This document shows, piece by piece, positions 17,116 through 25,882 of a stretch of 64,000 nucleotides of DNA. Position 1 is the stretch's first letter. Every line of letters begins with the position of its first letter. The stretch comes from Cohnella phaseoli (GTDB lineage Bacteria > Bacillota > Bacilli > Paenibacillales > Paenibacillaceae), in the NCBI RefSeq assembly GCF_003386235.1, contig NZ_QRDZ01000040.1, forward strand, positions 28,505 to 92,504, in the 5' to 3' direction. Position numbers and translations under genes: made by a program. The notes below the pieces were generated by a model that worked only from the letters and a program-made list of their open reading frames with translations, was not told the origin of the DNA and ran no database searches.

Positions 17116-17565
17116 ATGAACGAAAGATTCGTCAAACACGCCACCTTTGCCATCGAGAAAACATATGCCGCCGCGCCGGAGCGGGTATTCCGCGTCTGGG
17201 CGGATCCGCAGCTTAAAGCCAAATGGTTTTCGCCGGCAGACAGCTTCGACTTCAGGGTCGGCGGACGAGAGTATAGCCGCGGCGGGCCGCCGGAAGGGCC
17301 GGTTTTCACCTTTGACGCATGCTATCAAGAGCTTGTTCCAGATCAACGCATCGTCTATAGTTATACGCTGGATTCGGACGATACGCGTATTTCCGTCTCG
17401 ATCACGACGGTCGAGTTCGTTCGGACGGAAGGCGGCACGAAGCTGATCTTCACCGAGCAGGGCGCTTATTTTGACGGGCACGATACGCCGGAAATCAGGG
17501 AGCATGGTACAAATCTGATGCTGGACGGGATTGTTCCGTTAGTGGAAGGAGCCGATGAAGCGTGA
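17116..17565 (+). CDS. SRPBCC (AHSA1-like) domain protein 1
   Basis: A 149-residue START/AHSA1-like protein with the fold signature near the N-terminus (AAAPERVFRVWADPQLKAKW, about 18-37), a central GGREYSRGG and a C-terminal helix after TEQGAYFDG. Such proteins bind hydrophobic small molecules or help protein folding. It starts 12 nt after the MerR gene and overlaps the next gene by 4 nt. The two SRPBCC genes are paralogues of equal length, so a heterodimer is possible. No specific ligand is predicted. Confidence 0.85.
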   Translation: MNERFVKHATFAIEKTYAAAPERVFRVWADPQLKAKWFSPADSFDFRVGGREYSRGGPPEGPVFTFDACYQELVPDQRIVYSYTLDSDDTRISVSITTVEFVRTEGGTKLIFTEQGAYFDGHDTPEIREHGTNLMLDGIVPLVEGADEA

Positions 17566-18011
17566 CGATCGGCGAAAATGAAAATGAATTGGTAGCCGCA
17601 CGCGAGTACGGTTGTTCGCGGGAGCTCGTATTCCGGGCTTGGACAACTCCGGAATTGCTTGCTCGGTGGTGGGGGCCGGAGGGCTTCAACAATACATTCC
17701 ATAAGTGCGATGTTCGTCCGGGCGGCGAATGGAAATTCACGATGCACGGACCCGACGGTACAAATTATCCGAACGAATGCGTATTTGTCGAGATTGTGCA
17801 GCCGGAACGAGTCGTGCTGGATCATCTGTCCGGCCATGAATTTCGGATAACGGCCACTTTCGAGGAGAGCAATGGGAGAACCGTAGTTACCTTCCGTCAG
17901 CGCTTTAAGCTAAAGGAGGACTTCGAGCAGGCCAAGCCGTACTGCATCGATGCCAACGAGCAAAATCTGGATCGGTTGGGAACGGTTCTGTCGGAGCTGG
18001 CTCATAAGTAA
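17562..18011 (+). CDS. SRPBCC (AHSA1-like) domain protein 2
   Basis: A 149-residue AHSA1-like protein with SRELVFRAWTTPELLARWWG (about 19-38), DVRPGGEWKFTMHGPDG in the middle and a C-terminal helix ending in LGTVLSELAHK. The start is GTG overlapping the TGA of the preceding gene, with GGAAGGAG upstream. It is the last gene of the MerR operon. Fold assignment is sure; ligand or client is unknown. Confidence 0.86.
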   Translation: MTIGENENELVAAREYGCSRELVFRAWTTPELLARWWGPEGFNNTFHKCDVRPGGEWKFTMHGPDGTNYPNECVFVEIVQPERVVLDHLSGHEFRITATFEESNGRTVVTFRQRFKLKEDFEQAKPYCIDANEQNLDRLGTVLSELAHK

Positions 18012-18028
18012 AGAGAGTCTTACGAAAT

Positions 18029-18175
18029 GATTATCGATGGGATATTCCGGGTATCTATCTCCTTCCGTTGCTATACGATCCTGAAACTTGAAGGGTAAAC
18101 CCGTAAAGGGGTAGTTTCAGGACCGTATGAGGCAGTCTCCAGGAGATAGATACCCTTATTTTTTCATCGATAATC
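18029..18175. repeat. 147-nt long nested inverted repeat
   Basis: Three successive arm pairs fold into one extended hairpin: GATTATCGATG with CATCGATAATC at the ends, GGGTATCTATCTCC with GGAGATAGATACCC, and CTATACGATCCTGAAACT with AGTTTCAGGACCGTATGAG. A GGGTaaACCC mini-stem caps the loop. A T-rich tract (TTATTTTTT) follows the second right arm, so it could act as a terminator for the MerR operon and the opposing gene. Its size is far beyond an ordinary terminator; a small non-autonomous mobile element is the alternative. Confidence 0.7.
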
Positions 18176-18220
18176 TTCTTGTACGCCTTTACTTATGAGT
18201 CAGCCCCCCTCGTGTATTTC

Positions 18221-18997
18221 TTAAGGGGAGACAAGAAGATAATCCACGTTCTCCGCCATCCACTTGCCGTTGATATAGCGAATCGTAATGATGCGTTCAA
18301 CGTTCATGCCTCCGGCATCGCGAGGACTTTCCAGCTGAGTGATGCTGCCGCGACCTGTTCCTTCATAGTAGTAGATGTAGGGCTTCGAAACAAATCGATG
18401 CTGCGTCAAGACACTTTTCCTCTGAACAATCTTGTTAATGAACTCATCCGTAAAATAAGGTTTGAACTTCGTGCGAATCTGCTTGTACTTGGACGGATTG
18501 GCCGAATCGTTCGCCGCTTGGACGAGCGCGTTAAGCCGCGTCTGAGTCAGCTCCGGATACTGTCGGGCATTAATGACGACCTTCCGGTCGCCGAGCGAAG
18601 CGGTGGCTTTTTGCGTTTCGTTGTTCCAAGTGACCGTTCCTCCCAGCGATTGAGCGACAAAGCGAAGCGGCACATAAGTGACTCCGCGTTCGATAATGGT
18701 GCGTGCGTCCAAGCGCACGCTTTTGCCGTTAACCGTCGCATAATCCGAATTAAGAGGCACATTAACCTCTATTTTCTCTCTTGTAATTTTTGCGGATAAT
18801 GTCGGCTTGTCCCACTTCACTTTGGCTCCCAACCCTTCGGAGACGACGCGAAGAGGAATAAGGATGTGACCCCGCTCGTTTTTTCCGTACACTGGAGCTG
18901 TAATTGTCGGTGACTCCTGCGCGGAGACTTGTCCGGACAGAACCGGCAGCAGCATCAGGGATGCAGCGAGCAAAACAGGCGTTAATTTTTTGGACAC
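18221..18997 (-). CDS. secreted protein with copper amine oxidase N-terminal domain
   Basis: A 258-residue exported protein. The signal peptide (about 1-27) ends near VSAQE. Residues about 35-140 form the copper-amine-oxidase-N-like repeat found in many Paenibacillaceae wall proteins: LIPLRVVSEGLGAKVKWD and YVPLRFVAQSLGGTVTWN. The C-terminal 110 residues (from RQYPELTQTRLNALVQ) are not recognised and may be the functional part. The start is GTG with AGGAGG 7 nt upstream. No amine oxidase catalytic domain is present; these domains are structural. Single-gene unit converging on the MerR operon. Confidence 0.85.
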   Translation of the reverse strand: MSKKLTPVLLAASLMLLPVLSGQVSAQESPTITAPVYGKNERGHILIPLRVVSEGLGAKVKWDKPTLSAKITREKIEVNVPLNSDYATVNGKSVRLDARTIIERGVTYVPLRFVAQSLGGTVTWNNETQKATASLGDRKVVINARQYPELTQTRLNALVQAANDSANPSKYKQIRTKFKPYFTDEFINKIVQRKSVLTQHRFVSKPYIYYYEGTGRGSITQLESPRDAGGMNVERIITIRYINGKWMAENVDYLLVSP

Positions 18998-19363
18998 GGA
19001 TATTCCTCCTTAATTAAATAACTATGGTCATTTGGACGCCTCTTTCAGGGGCAAAGATGACGTCATGACTAATATATACCCAGCATTTGTATAAACGAAA
19101 ACGGGGGTTCTCATTAAGTAGAGTCATAAGAGATTATCGATAGCTTGAACACCCGTCGCAGGCCGCATAATAGAGAGAAGCCGGTGCCCGCTCGGACGGT
19201 GTTTCGGCCCTGTTAACTTCGTCTACAATCGCTCTATTATTTTGCCTGACAAAAAAAGGTGTTTGGCGATTTTTGTCGAAATTATGGCTAATGTAAGGCT
19301 TGGTTAACGTATTGCATAAACGGATGATGTTCAGATCAGCTATGAGATGGGGGGGAAAGGCGC
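18998..19363. other. 366-bp intergenic region before the chemosensory cluster
   Basis: Divergent regulatory region for the copper-amine-oxidase-N gene and cheA. I see a 10-bp palindrome ATGACGTCAT at 19057-19066 and an AT-rich stretch after it. No promoter meets consensus on both boxes, and no sigma-D-type (flagellar) promoter is evident ahead of cheA. No riboswitch is recognised. Confidence 0.4.
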
Positions 19364-21475
19364 TTGGATCAAGGATTTTCCAACGATTCGATATTGGACA
19401 TTTACATCTATGAAACGACGCAAAATATCGATCAGCTCGAAAAAACCGTTATGACGTTCGAAAAAGCTAACGGTCTTACCCTCGACACCGTGAATGAGAT
19501 TTTCCGAATTATGCACACGATCAAAGGCTCGTCCGCCATGATGACGTACAACAATATTGCGTCGCTGGCCCATGCGATGGAGGATTTATTTTTTTACATC
19601 CGAGAGGAGAAACATGTCAACTTAGATCTCGTCCTGCTGTCCGACCTCATTTTAGAAGGTATCGATTTCATAAAACTGGAACTAGACAAAGTAAGAAGCG
19701 CGGGAAGCCTCGACGGCGACCCTGGCAGCCTGATCGAGACGATCAGAAGATTCCTGTCCGTCATCAAGGCGCAAGGCGGAGGCTCATCGCCTCCCAGAGC
19801 GAGGAAGGAAGCCGTCGCGGCGCAGCCGCGGTCGCTTCCCTCCGGGCCTGGCGCCGGAGCGGCCCGTTCGCGGCTGCAAGCTTATGAAGCCGTCATTCAT
19901 TTTGACGACGGCTGCGAGATGGAGAACATCAGGGCGTACGCTATCGTCCATCATCTAAGCGAGATTGCCGAAGATTTCTCGTATTCTCCCGAAGATATCG
20001 TCGAGAACGGCGACAGCGTCCATATCATTCGGGAGAGGGGCTTTAAGGCGACGTTCAGAAGCGCAAGAACGCTGCGGGAGCTGCATGATATAATCGCGAG
20101 CACCGCGTTCGTGCGCAATCTGTCGCTTGTCGAGCTGGAGGACGAATCGTCTTCGAAGCCTTCTGAACAAACGGAGCTTGCGATAGCCGAGCTTGAGCTC
20201 GCGGCCGCGGCGGAGCCTCTCGTCAAGGCCGAACCCCCGGCCAAAGCCCAGTCGCCGACCCGGGAGCAGGCGGAGAATAAGGGCGCCCAGCAAAGCTTTA
20301 TCAGCGTTGACGTAGACAAATTGGACAAGCTGATGGATTTGATGGGGGAAATGGTGATCGCCGAAGCGATGGTGACCCAGAACCCGGAGCTTAAGGCGCT
20401 GCAGTTGGGCGGCTTCGACAAAGCGGCTCGCCAGCTCAGGAAAATTACGAGCGAAATGCGCGATATGGTGATGTCCATTCGCATGGTTCCGCTGTCCGCC
20501 ACCTTCCATAAGATGCATCGCATCGTCAGAGATATGGGGCGAAAGCTGGACAAGGAGCTGGAGCTGACGCTGATCGGGGAAGCAACCGAAGTGGACAAAA
20601 ACATCATCGAGCATATTTCCGATCCGTTGATGCACCTCGTGCGCAATGCCGCCGATCACGGCATCGAGTCCTCCGAAGCGAGAGCGGCAAGCGGCAAGCC
20701 GCAGGCCGGTCGGATTACGCTGGAGGCGCAAAATGCCGGGAGCAACGTGCTTGTTACCGTTAAGGACGACGGCAAGGGATTGAGCAAAGACAAAATATTG
20801 GCCAAAGCGAAGAAGCAGGGCTTGTTGATGAAGCCTGAGAATGAAATGACGGACAAGGAAATTTACAATCTGATTTTTCTTCCCGGCTTCTCCACCAACG
20901 AGAACGTAACGGAATTTTCCGGACGGGGGGTTGGCATGGACGTCGTCTCGAAAAATTTAGAGGCGGTCGGCGGCTCGGTGTCGATTGACAGCGAGGAGGG
21001 CGTCGGAACGGTCACGACGTTGAGAATCCCGCTTACGTTGGCGATTATCGACGGCATGAACATCCGGGTCGGAAGCGCCAAGTATACGATCCCTACGACC
21101 TCGATCCAGGAAACCTTCCAAGCGAAGCTGCGGGATATCGTCACGGATCCGGATTCGAACGAAATGATTTTGCTGCGCGGCAAAGTGTATCCGATTCTGC
21201 GCCTTCATGAGCTGTATTCGGTGCCGGCCGCCGTTGCCGATCTTACAGAGGGCATTATGCTCATGGTGGAGCAGGACGGCAAAAGCGTGTGCCTGTTCGC
21301 CGACGCGCTTCTGGGGCAGCAACAGGTCGTCGTCAAGGCGCTGCCCGGCTACATTGCCAACAACCGAAGAATCGAAGGGCTGGCCGGGTGTACGCTGCTC
21401 GGAGACGGCAGCATCAGTCTGATCCTCAATATCGGCGGATTACTGAACAAGAAGTCGCAGATTTCTTCCCAATGA
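19364..21475 (+). CDS. cheA: chemotaxis histidine kinase CheA
   Basis: A 703-residue CheA. Domain order: HPt with phosphorylatable His51 in MHTIKGSSAMM; a response-regulator-binding P2-like region (about 165-265, FDDGCEMENIRAYAIVHHL); an acidic Ala/Pro linker; the P3 dimerisation helix (FISVDVDKLDKLMDLMGEM); the HATPase domain with N-box HLVRNAADHGIES, DDGKGLS and GRGVGMDVV; and a CheW-like domain to the C-terminus. The start is TTG after a G-rich site, so a few N-terminal codons are uncertain. It heads a chemosensory operon whose other genes are cheW, mcp, cheR, cheB and mcp. No cheY lies nearby, so its phosphate acceptor other than CheB is unknown. Confidence 0.94.
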   Translation: MDQGFSNDSILDIYIYETTQNIDQLEKTVMTFEKANGLTLDTVNEIFRIMHTIKGSSAMMTYNNIASLAHAMEDLFFYIREEKHVNLDLVLLSDLILEGIDFIKLELDKVRSAGSLDGDPGSLIETIRRFLSVIKAQGGGSSPPRARKEAVAAQPRSLPSGPGAGAARSRLQAYEAVIHFDDGCEMENIRAYAIVHHLSEIAEDFSYSPEDIVENGDSVHIIRERGFKATFRSARTLRELHDIIASTAFVRNLSLVELEDESSSKPSEQTELAIAELELAAAAEPLVKAEPPAKAQSPTREQAENKGAQQSFISVDVDKLDKLMDLMGEMVIAEAMVTQNPELKALQLGGFDKAARQLRKITSEMRDMVMSIRMVPLSATFHKMHRIVRDMGRKLDKELELTLIGEATEVDKNIIEHISDPLMHLVRNAADHGIESSEARAASGKPQAGRITLEAQNAGSNVLVTVKDDGKGLSKDKILAKAKKQGLLMKPENEMTDKEIYNLIFLPGFSTNENVTEFSGRGVGMDVVSKNLEAVGGSVSIDSEEGVGTVTTLRIPLTLAIIDGMNIRVGSAKYTIPTTSIQETFQAKLRDIVTDPDSNEMILLRGKVYPILRLHELYSVPAAVADLTEGIMLMVEQDGKSVCLFADALLGQQQVVVKALPGYIANNRRIEGLAGCTLLGDGSISLILNIGGLLNKKSQISSQ

Positions 21476-21493
21476 CTAGAGAGGAGTGTCCGA

Positions 21494-21988
21494 ATGGCGC
21501 AGATCCAACAACAGGAACAAATGGAGCAAGAGGATACGCAACAAGGGAAGTTCCTTACTTTCGCGCTGGGGAACGAGACGTTCGGCATCGAAATTCGGTA
21601 TGTCACCGAGATTATCGGCATTCAGCCGATTACCGAGGTGCCTGAGCTTCCGGAGTACATCAAAGGGATCATTAATCTCCGAGGCAAAATTATTCCCGTC
21701 ATGGACGTGAGGCTCCGGTTCAAAAAGGAATACAGAGCGTACAACGATCGCACTTGCGTCATTGTAGTGGATATCGACGACGACTGCATTGGACTTATCG
21801 TGGATAGCGTCGCGGAGGTGCTCGCGATTCCGGAAGCCGACATTATCGCCCCTCCGGAAATTCATAGAACGAGCAACAGGTACATCAAGGGCGTTGGCAA
21901 AGTCGGAAATGAAGTCAAGCTGATTTTGGACGGCAACAGATTGCTGAATGACGGAGATCTCGATCAACTGCACAGCTCCATTTTATAA
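21494..21988 (+). CDS. cheW: chemotaxis coupling protein CheW
   Basis: A 164-residue CheW that bridges CheA and the receptors. After a Gln/Glu-rich head (1-17) come GKFLTFALGNETFGIEIRYV, the conserved ITEVPELPEYIKGIINLRG and PVMDVRLRF, ending with IKGVGKVGNEVKLILD. It follows cheA by 18 nt with a GGAG site and precedes the first receptor gene. The Gln-rich N-terminal extension is longer than in a minimal CheW. Confidence 0.94.
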   Translation: MAQIQQQEQMEQEDTQQGKFLTFALGNETFGIEIRYVTEIIGIQPITEVPELPEYIKGIINLRGKIIPVMDVRLRFKKEYRAYNDRTCVIVVDIDDDCIGLIVDSVAEVLAIPEADIIAPPEIHRTSNRYIKGVGKVGNEVKLILDGNRLLNDGDLDQLHSSIL

Positions 21989-22033
21989 TTGCGAACAGCT
22001 AGAAACAGATCACATCCATTAGGAGGAAGCTGT

Positions 22034-23893
22034 ATGGTGAATAAGAGGGGCATTAAGCAATCTACGTTGAATTATTTGTTGGGCGGCCTGTCCTTGGTGC
22101 TGGCGATTGTGCTGGTGATTTTGTCGATTCAAGTGATGGGTTCATTCGAAAAGATGAGAACCGCCGAGCAGAGAAAATCCGAATTCAAGCAGCTTGGCTT
22201 CGATCTGACGAACGCCTCGGAATATTTGACAGGCGAGGTCAGAGCTTACGTCCAATTCGGAGACAAAACGCATTACGACAATTACTGGAGAGAAGTCAAC
22301 GAGACGAAAACGAGGGACCACATTGTCGCAAAGCTGACGGAGCTGGGAGCTCCGCAGAACGAGCTTGATCTGATCACCGAAGCGAAAAAGAATTCCGATG
22401 CGCTCGTCGGTATAGAAGAAAAAGCGATGCAGGCGGTGGAGGAAGGGAAGCTCGATGACGGTCGGCGTCTGGTATTCGGCGAACAGTACGATCAGGGCAA
22501 GCAGGCCATCAAGGGGCTAATCGAGAAATTCCAGGAAACGATGAACGCCAGAGCCTCCGGCGAGCTGGACCAGGCAGCTGACGATATGCAGAGGAACATT
22601 ATTATCATGATCGTGCTTATCGTGATTACCGCAGTGTTCAGCGGCATTAGCCTGCTGCTGTCGCATTTCAAAATCATTAAGCCGATTATCCGGATTAAAG
22701 AAAACATGGTGCGGGTGGCGGAAGGAGATCTGTCGCAATCCGTCAAGGTCACGATCGACAATACCGAAATCGGGCAGCTGGCGTATGGGACGGCGACTGT
22801 TATCGCGACATTCCAAAGCGTGGTAAACGAAGTTACGCATATTTTGACGGAAATGTCGAACGGCAATCTTGTCGTCGAGATCACCAGCGATTACAGAGGA
22901 GATTTCGCCGAGATCAAAACCTCGCTGAATCGAATCGTCGAATCCTTCAATGAAGTGCTGAGCGACGTGAAATCCGCGGCGGATCAAGTCGCCTCCGCTT
23001 CGGCGCAAGTGTCCGATTCGAGCATTTCGTTGTCTCAGGGAGCTACCGAGCAGGCCAGCTCCATTGAGGAGCTTACCGCGTCTATCGAGGAAATTTCGGC
23101 GCAGACGCGTTTGAACGCCGACAATGCGAGCGAAGCGAACGGATTGGCCGAAACCGCCAAGATGAATGCGGAGCAAGGCAACGGACAGATGAAGGAGATG
23201 CTCCGAGCGATGCAGGATATCAACGAGTCCTCCGCCAACATCTCCAAGATTATCAAGGTTATAGACGAGATCGCGTTCCAGACGAACATCCTGGCTCTGA
23301 ACGCCGCAGTGGAAGCGGCCAGGGCGGGCCAGCACGGCAAAGGCTTTGCCGTCGTTGCGGAAGAGGTGCGGAATCTGGCGGCGCGTTCGGCGAATGCCGC
23401 GAAAGAAACGACCGATATGATCGAAAGCTCAATTCGCAAGGTGGAGGGCGGCACCCGCATAGCTAACGAGACCGCCGGCGCGCTCGTCAAAATCGTAGAA
23501 AATGTCGAGAAGGTAGCGACGCTGGTCAGCGATATCGCAGTAGCCTCCAACGAGCAGGCGATCGGCATCTCGCAAATCAACCAGGGAGTTATGCAAGTGT
23601 CCCATGTCGTGCAGAACAACTCGGCAACGTCCGAGGAGAGCGCCGCAGCCAGCGAGCAGTTGGCCAGCCAGGCGGAGCTGCTGAAGGATCAGGTCGGCAG
23701 ATTCCGGCTGAAAAGAGAAAATCGGCGTTCGCCCTATCGGGAATTGGACGGCTTAAACCCCGAGGTGCTGAAGATGCTGGAAGCGATGAGCAGAAACAAA
23801 AGGACGGAAGAGCACGCCGATGGCTATAGAGAAGCCGCTGCTTCCGGAACCAAGAAGATCGCTCTGAGCGATTTCGAGTTCGGCAAGTATTAA
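22034..23893 (+). CDS. methyl-accepting chemotaxis protein (four-helix-type sensor)
   Basis: A 619-residue receptor. TM1 (about 14-36) and TM2 (about 194-218) flank an extracellular helical domain of about 150 residues that looks like a four-helix-bundle sensor. A HAMP domain follows (KPIIRIKENMVRVAEGDLSQ), a second HAMP-like segment (LTEMSNGNLVVEI), then the signalling hairpin with its tip IDEIAFQTNILALNAAVEAA-RAGQHGKGFAVVAEEVR. The C-terminal tail ends in DFEFGKY after a charged linker. The start is the ATG with AGGAGG 7 nt upstream; an earlier in-frame TTG has no such site. The ligand is unknown. A strong terminator follows. Confidence 0.92.
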   Translation: MVNKRGIKQSTLNYLLGGLSLVLAIVLVILSIQVMGSFEKMRTAEQRKSEFKQLGFDLTNASEYLTGEVRAYVQFGDKTHYDNYWREVNETKTRDHIVAKLTELGAPQNELDLITEAKKNSDALVGIEEKAMQAVEEGKLDDGRRLVFGEQYDQGKQAIKGLIEKFQETMNARASGELDQAADDMQRNIIIMIVLIVITAVFSGISLLLSHFKIIKPIIRIKENMVRVAEGDLSQSVKVTIDNTEIGQLAYGTATVIATFQSVVNEVTHILTEMSNGNLVVEITSDYRGDFAEIKTSLNRIVESFNEVLSDVKSAADQVASASAQVSDSSISLSQGATEQASSIEELTASIEEISAQTRLNADNASEANGLAETAKMNAEQGNGQMKEMLRAMQDINESSANISKIIKVIDEIAFQTNILALNAAVEAARAGQHGKGFAVVAEEVRNLAARSANAAKETTDMIESSIRKVEGGTRIANETAGALVKIVENVEKVATLVSDIAVASNEQAIGISQINQGVMQVSHVVQNNSATSEESAAASEQLASQAELLKDQVGRFRLKRENRRSPYRELDGLNPEVLKMLEAMSRNKRTEEHADGYREAAASGTKKIALSDFEFGKY

Positions 23894-23904
23894 GCAGGAA
23901 GAAG

Positions 23905-23940
23905 GAGCGGTCCAATCTTAGGGTTGACCGCTCTTTTTCT
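23905..23940 (+). terminator. Rho-independent terminator after the first mcp
   Basis: GAGCGGTC pairs with GACCGCTC across a 13-nt loop and is followed by TTTTTCT. It splits the chemosensory cluster into two possible transcription units: cheA-cheW-mcp and cheR-cheB-mcp. Confidence 0.85.
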
Positions 23941-23997
23941 CCCTACGCGTTAGAATTCGCGGTACGAAAAGCCAGTCGGCAGGGCGGGTGGGAAACG

Positions 23998-24813
23998 ATG
24001 AATCGCATTACCGAGCAAGAGTTTAAGCAATTCTCCGAATATATCAAACTCCATTACGGCATCCATCTTAAGGCGGAGAAGTTATCTCTGGTGGCCAGCA
24101 GGCTGAACCGCGAGCTTGCCGGCCGAAACTTTAACAACCTATCCGACTATTTGAGCTACGTCGTGGCCGACAGGACCGGTCAAGCGGCTGTCACTCTTCT
24201 CGACAAAATTACGACCAACTACACCTTTTTTATGCGAGAGCCCGCTCATTTTTACTTTTTTCGGGACAAGGTTTTGCCTTATCTGGCAAGCACGGTCAAG
24301 GACAAGGATTTGCGCATTTGGAGCGCCGCGTGCTCCTCGGGCGAGGAGCCGTACACTTTGGCGATGATGATCGACGAATATTTCGGACCGGAGAAAGCCC
24401 AATGGGATACGAAAATATTAGCCACAGACATATCGAACCAAGTTCTTGAAATTGCTGGAAAAGGGATATACACTAAGGACAAGATTGCGGCTCTGCCGGC
24501 CGCTTGGAAATTGAATTATTTTCGGGAGCTTGATGGGGAACAATCCGTTCTGGCGGATCGCATCCGCAATGAGGTTATTTTTCGCAAGCTGAATTTTATG
24601 GATAAAGTCTTTCCGTTTAAGCGCAAATTTCAGGTTATTTTCTGCAGGAATGTGATGATTTACTTCGATAATAAGACGAAGTACCAGCTGATTGACAAAT
24701 TATACGATTTGACCGAATACGGCGGTTATTTGTTTATTGGACATTCGGAATCCCTTGACCGTAATGCCACCCGATTCAAATATGTAATGCCCGCGGTCTA
24801 CAGGAAGGGGTGA
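23998..24813 (+). CDS. cheR: chemotaxis protein methyltransferase CheR
   Basis: A 271-residue S-adenosylmethionine-dependent methyltransferase that methylates receptor glutamates. The N-terminal helical domain (1-75) is followed by the Rossmann core with IWSAACSSGEEPYTLAMM (about 105-122), ATDISNQVLEIA and the active-site region FCRNVMIYFD. It has no C-terminal TPR or pentapeptide-binding extension. It ends overlapping the start of cheB. Together with CheB it gives full methylation adaptation to this pathway. Confidence 0.94.
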   Translation: MNRITEQEFKQFSEYIKLHYGIHLKAEKLSLVASRLNRELAGRNFNNLSDYLSYVVADRTGQAAVTLLDKITTNYTFFMREPAHFYFFRDKVLPYLASTVKDKDLRIWSAACSSGEEPYTLAMMIDEYFGPEKAQWDTKILATDISNQVLEIAGKGIYTKDKIAALPAAWKLNYFRELDGEQSVLADRIRNEVIFRKLNFMDKVFPFKRKFQVIFCRNVMIYFDNKTKYQLIDKLYDLTEYGGYLFIGHSESLDRNATRFKYVMPAVYRKG

Positions 24814-25844
24814 GGCATTTGGCGGTCCGCAATAAAATCAAAGTATTGGTCGTGGACGACAGTCTCGTATTTCGCGAAGTGATTGCTAGGGGCATTTCGT
24901 CCGATCCGCTGATCGAAGTGGTCGCTACGGCCGGCGATCCGTTCGAGGCCCGAGATAAAATATTGCAATTCCACCCGCATGTGATCACTTGCGATATCGA
25001 GATGCCCAAGATGAACGGGATCGAATTCGTTCGCCGGCTGCTGCCGCAATATTTTGTTCCGGTCGTCATGGTGAGCGCGGTTAGTCAGGCGGTGTTCGAG
25101 GCAATGGAGGCGGGCGTCGTCGATTTTGTCGTAAAGCCGGACGTGCAGTCTCCGACAGGAGTTGCGACGTTTATTCGCGATATGATCTATAAAATCAAAA
25201 TCGCCTCAACGGCCAAAACCGCGATGCGGACAGCAGAGGATACGGCGATTCGCTCACCCTCAGGCAAGGTACAGAGGACGGATGACATTATCGCCATCGG
25301 CGCTTCCACGGGGGGAACCGAAGCGATATTCAGCATTCTTCGCCAGCTTCCTTCCGCCGTCCCGGGAATCGTGATCGTTCAGCATATTCCTCCCCTTTTT
25401 TCGAGAATGTTCGCGGAGAGGCTGAACAGCCAAATTTCGCTGCGCGTCAAGGAAGCCGAAACCGGCGACTACGTCGAACCGGGCACCGTGCTGGTCGCGC
25501 CGGGAGATCGACATATGCGGCTGAAAAAGATCGGGGCAAAATACCGCGCGGAATGCTTCGACGGTGAAAGGGTGAACGGACACTGCCCGTCGGTCGACGT
25601 TCTGTTCGAATCGGTCGCGAAGGAGGCGGGGCGCAGCGCCGTCGGAGTGCTGCTGACAGGAATGGGCAGAGACGGAGCGAAAGGGCTTCTGGCCATTCGC
25701 CGCAGAGGGGGAAGAACGATCGCGCAGGACGAAGCTTCGTCGGTCGTATACGGGATGCCGAAGGTGGCGTATGAGATCGGAGCCGTCGAGAGACAGACGC
25801 CGCTCGGCAGAATTCCGCAAGCTTTGTTCGAATGTCTGGGCTAG
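24810..25844 (+). CDS. cheB: chemotaxis-specific methylesterase CheB
   Basis: A 344-residue response regulator and methylesterase/deamidase. The receiver domain has VVDDS and the phosphoacceptor Asp in CDIEMPKMNGIEFV; the esterase domain has the catalytic triad regions IGASTGGTEAI (Ser), VQHIPPLFS (His) and LLTGMGRDGAKGL (Asp). The GTG start overlaps the cheR stop (GTGA), but a TTG nine bases later is better spaced from the AGGAAGGGG site, so the N-terminus may be three residues shorter. With no cheY in the cluster, this is the only receiver seen next to CheA. Confidence 0.94.
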   Translation: MRHLAVRNKIKVLVVDDSLVFREVIARGISSDPLIEVVATAGDPFEARDKILQFHPHVITCDIEMPKMNGIEFVRRLLPQYFVPVVMVSAVSQAVFEAMEAGVVDFVVKPDVQSPTGVATFIRDMIYKIKIASTAKTAMRTAEDTAIRSPSGKVQRTDDIIAIGASTGGTEAIFSILRQLPSAVPGIVIVQHIPPLFSRMFAERLNSQISLRVKEAETGDYVEPGTVLVAPGDRHMRLKKIGAKYRAECFDGERVNGHCPSVDVLFESVAKEAGRSAVGVLLTGMGRDGAKGLLAIRRRGGRTIAQDEASSVVYGMPKVAYEIGAVERQTPLGRIPQALFECLG

Positions 25845-25882
25845 CAGCTTAGAAAATCAGAGTCGAAAGGGTGGAATACAAC

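Noticed and set aside
19019..19363. Possible riboswitch upstream of cheA
   Set aside because: The region has short stems and a GCC-rich part but lacks the conserved core of the cyclic-di-GMP or other classes I know.
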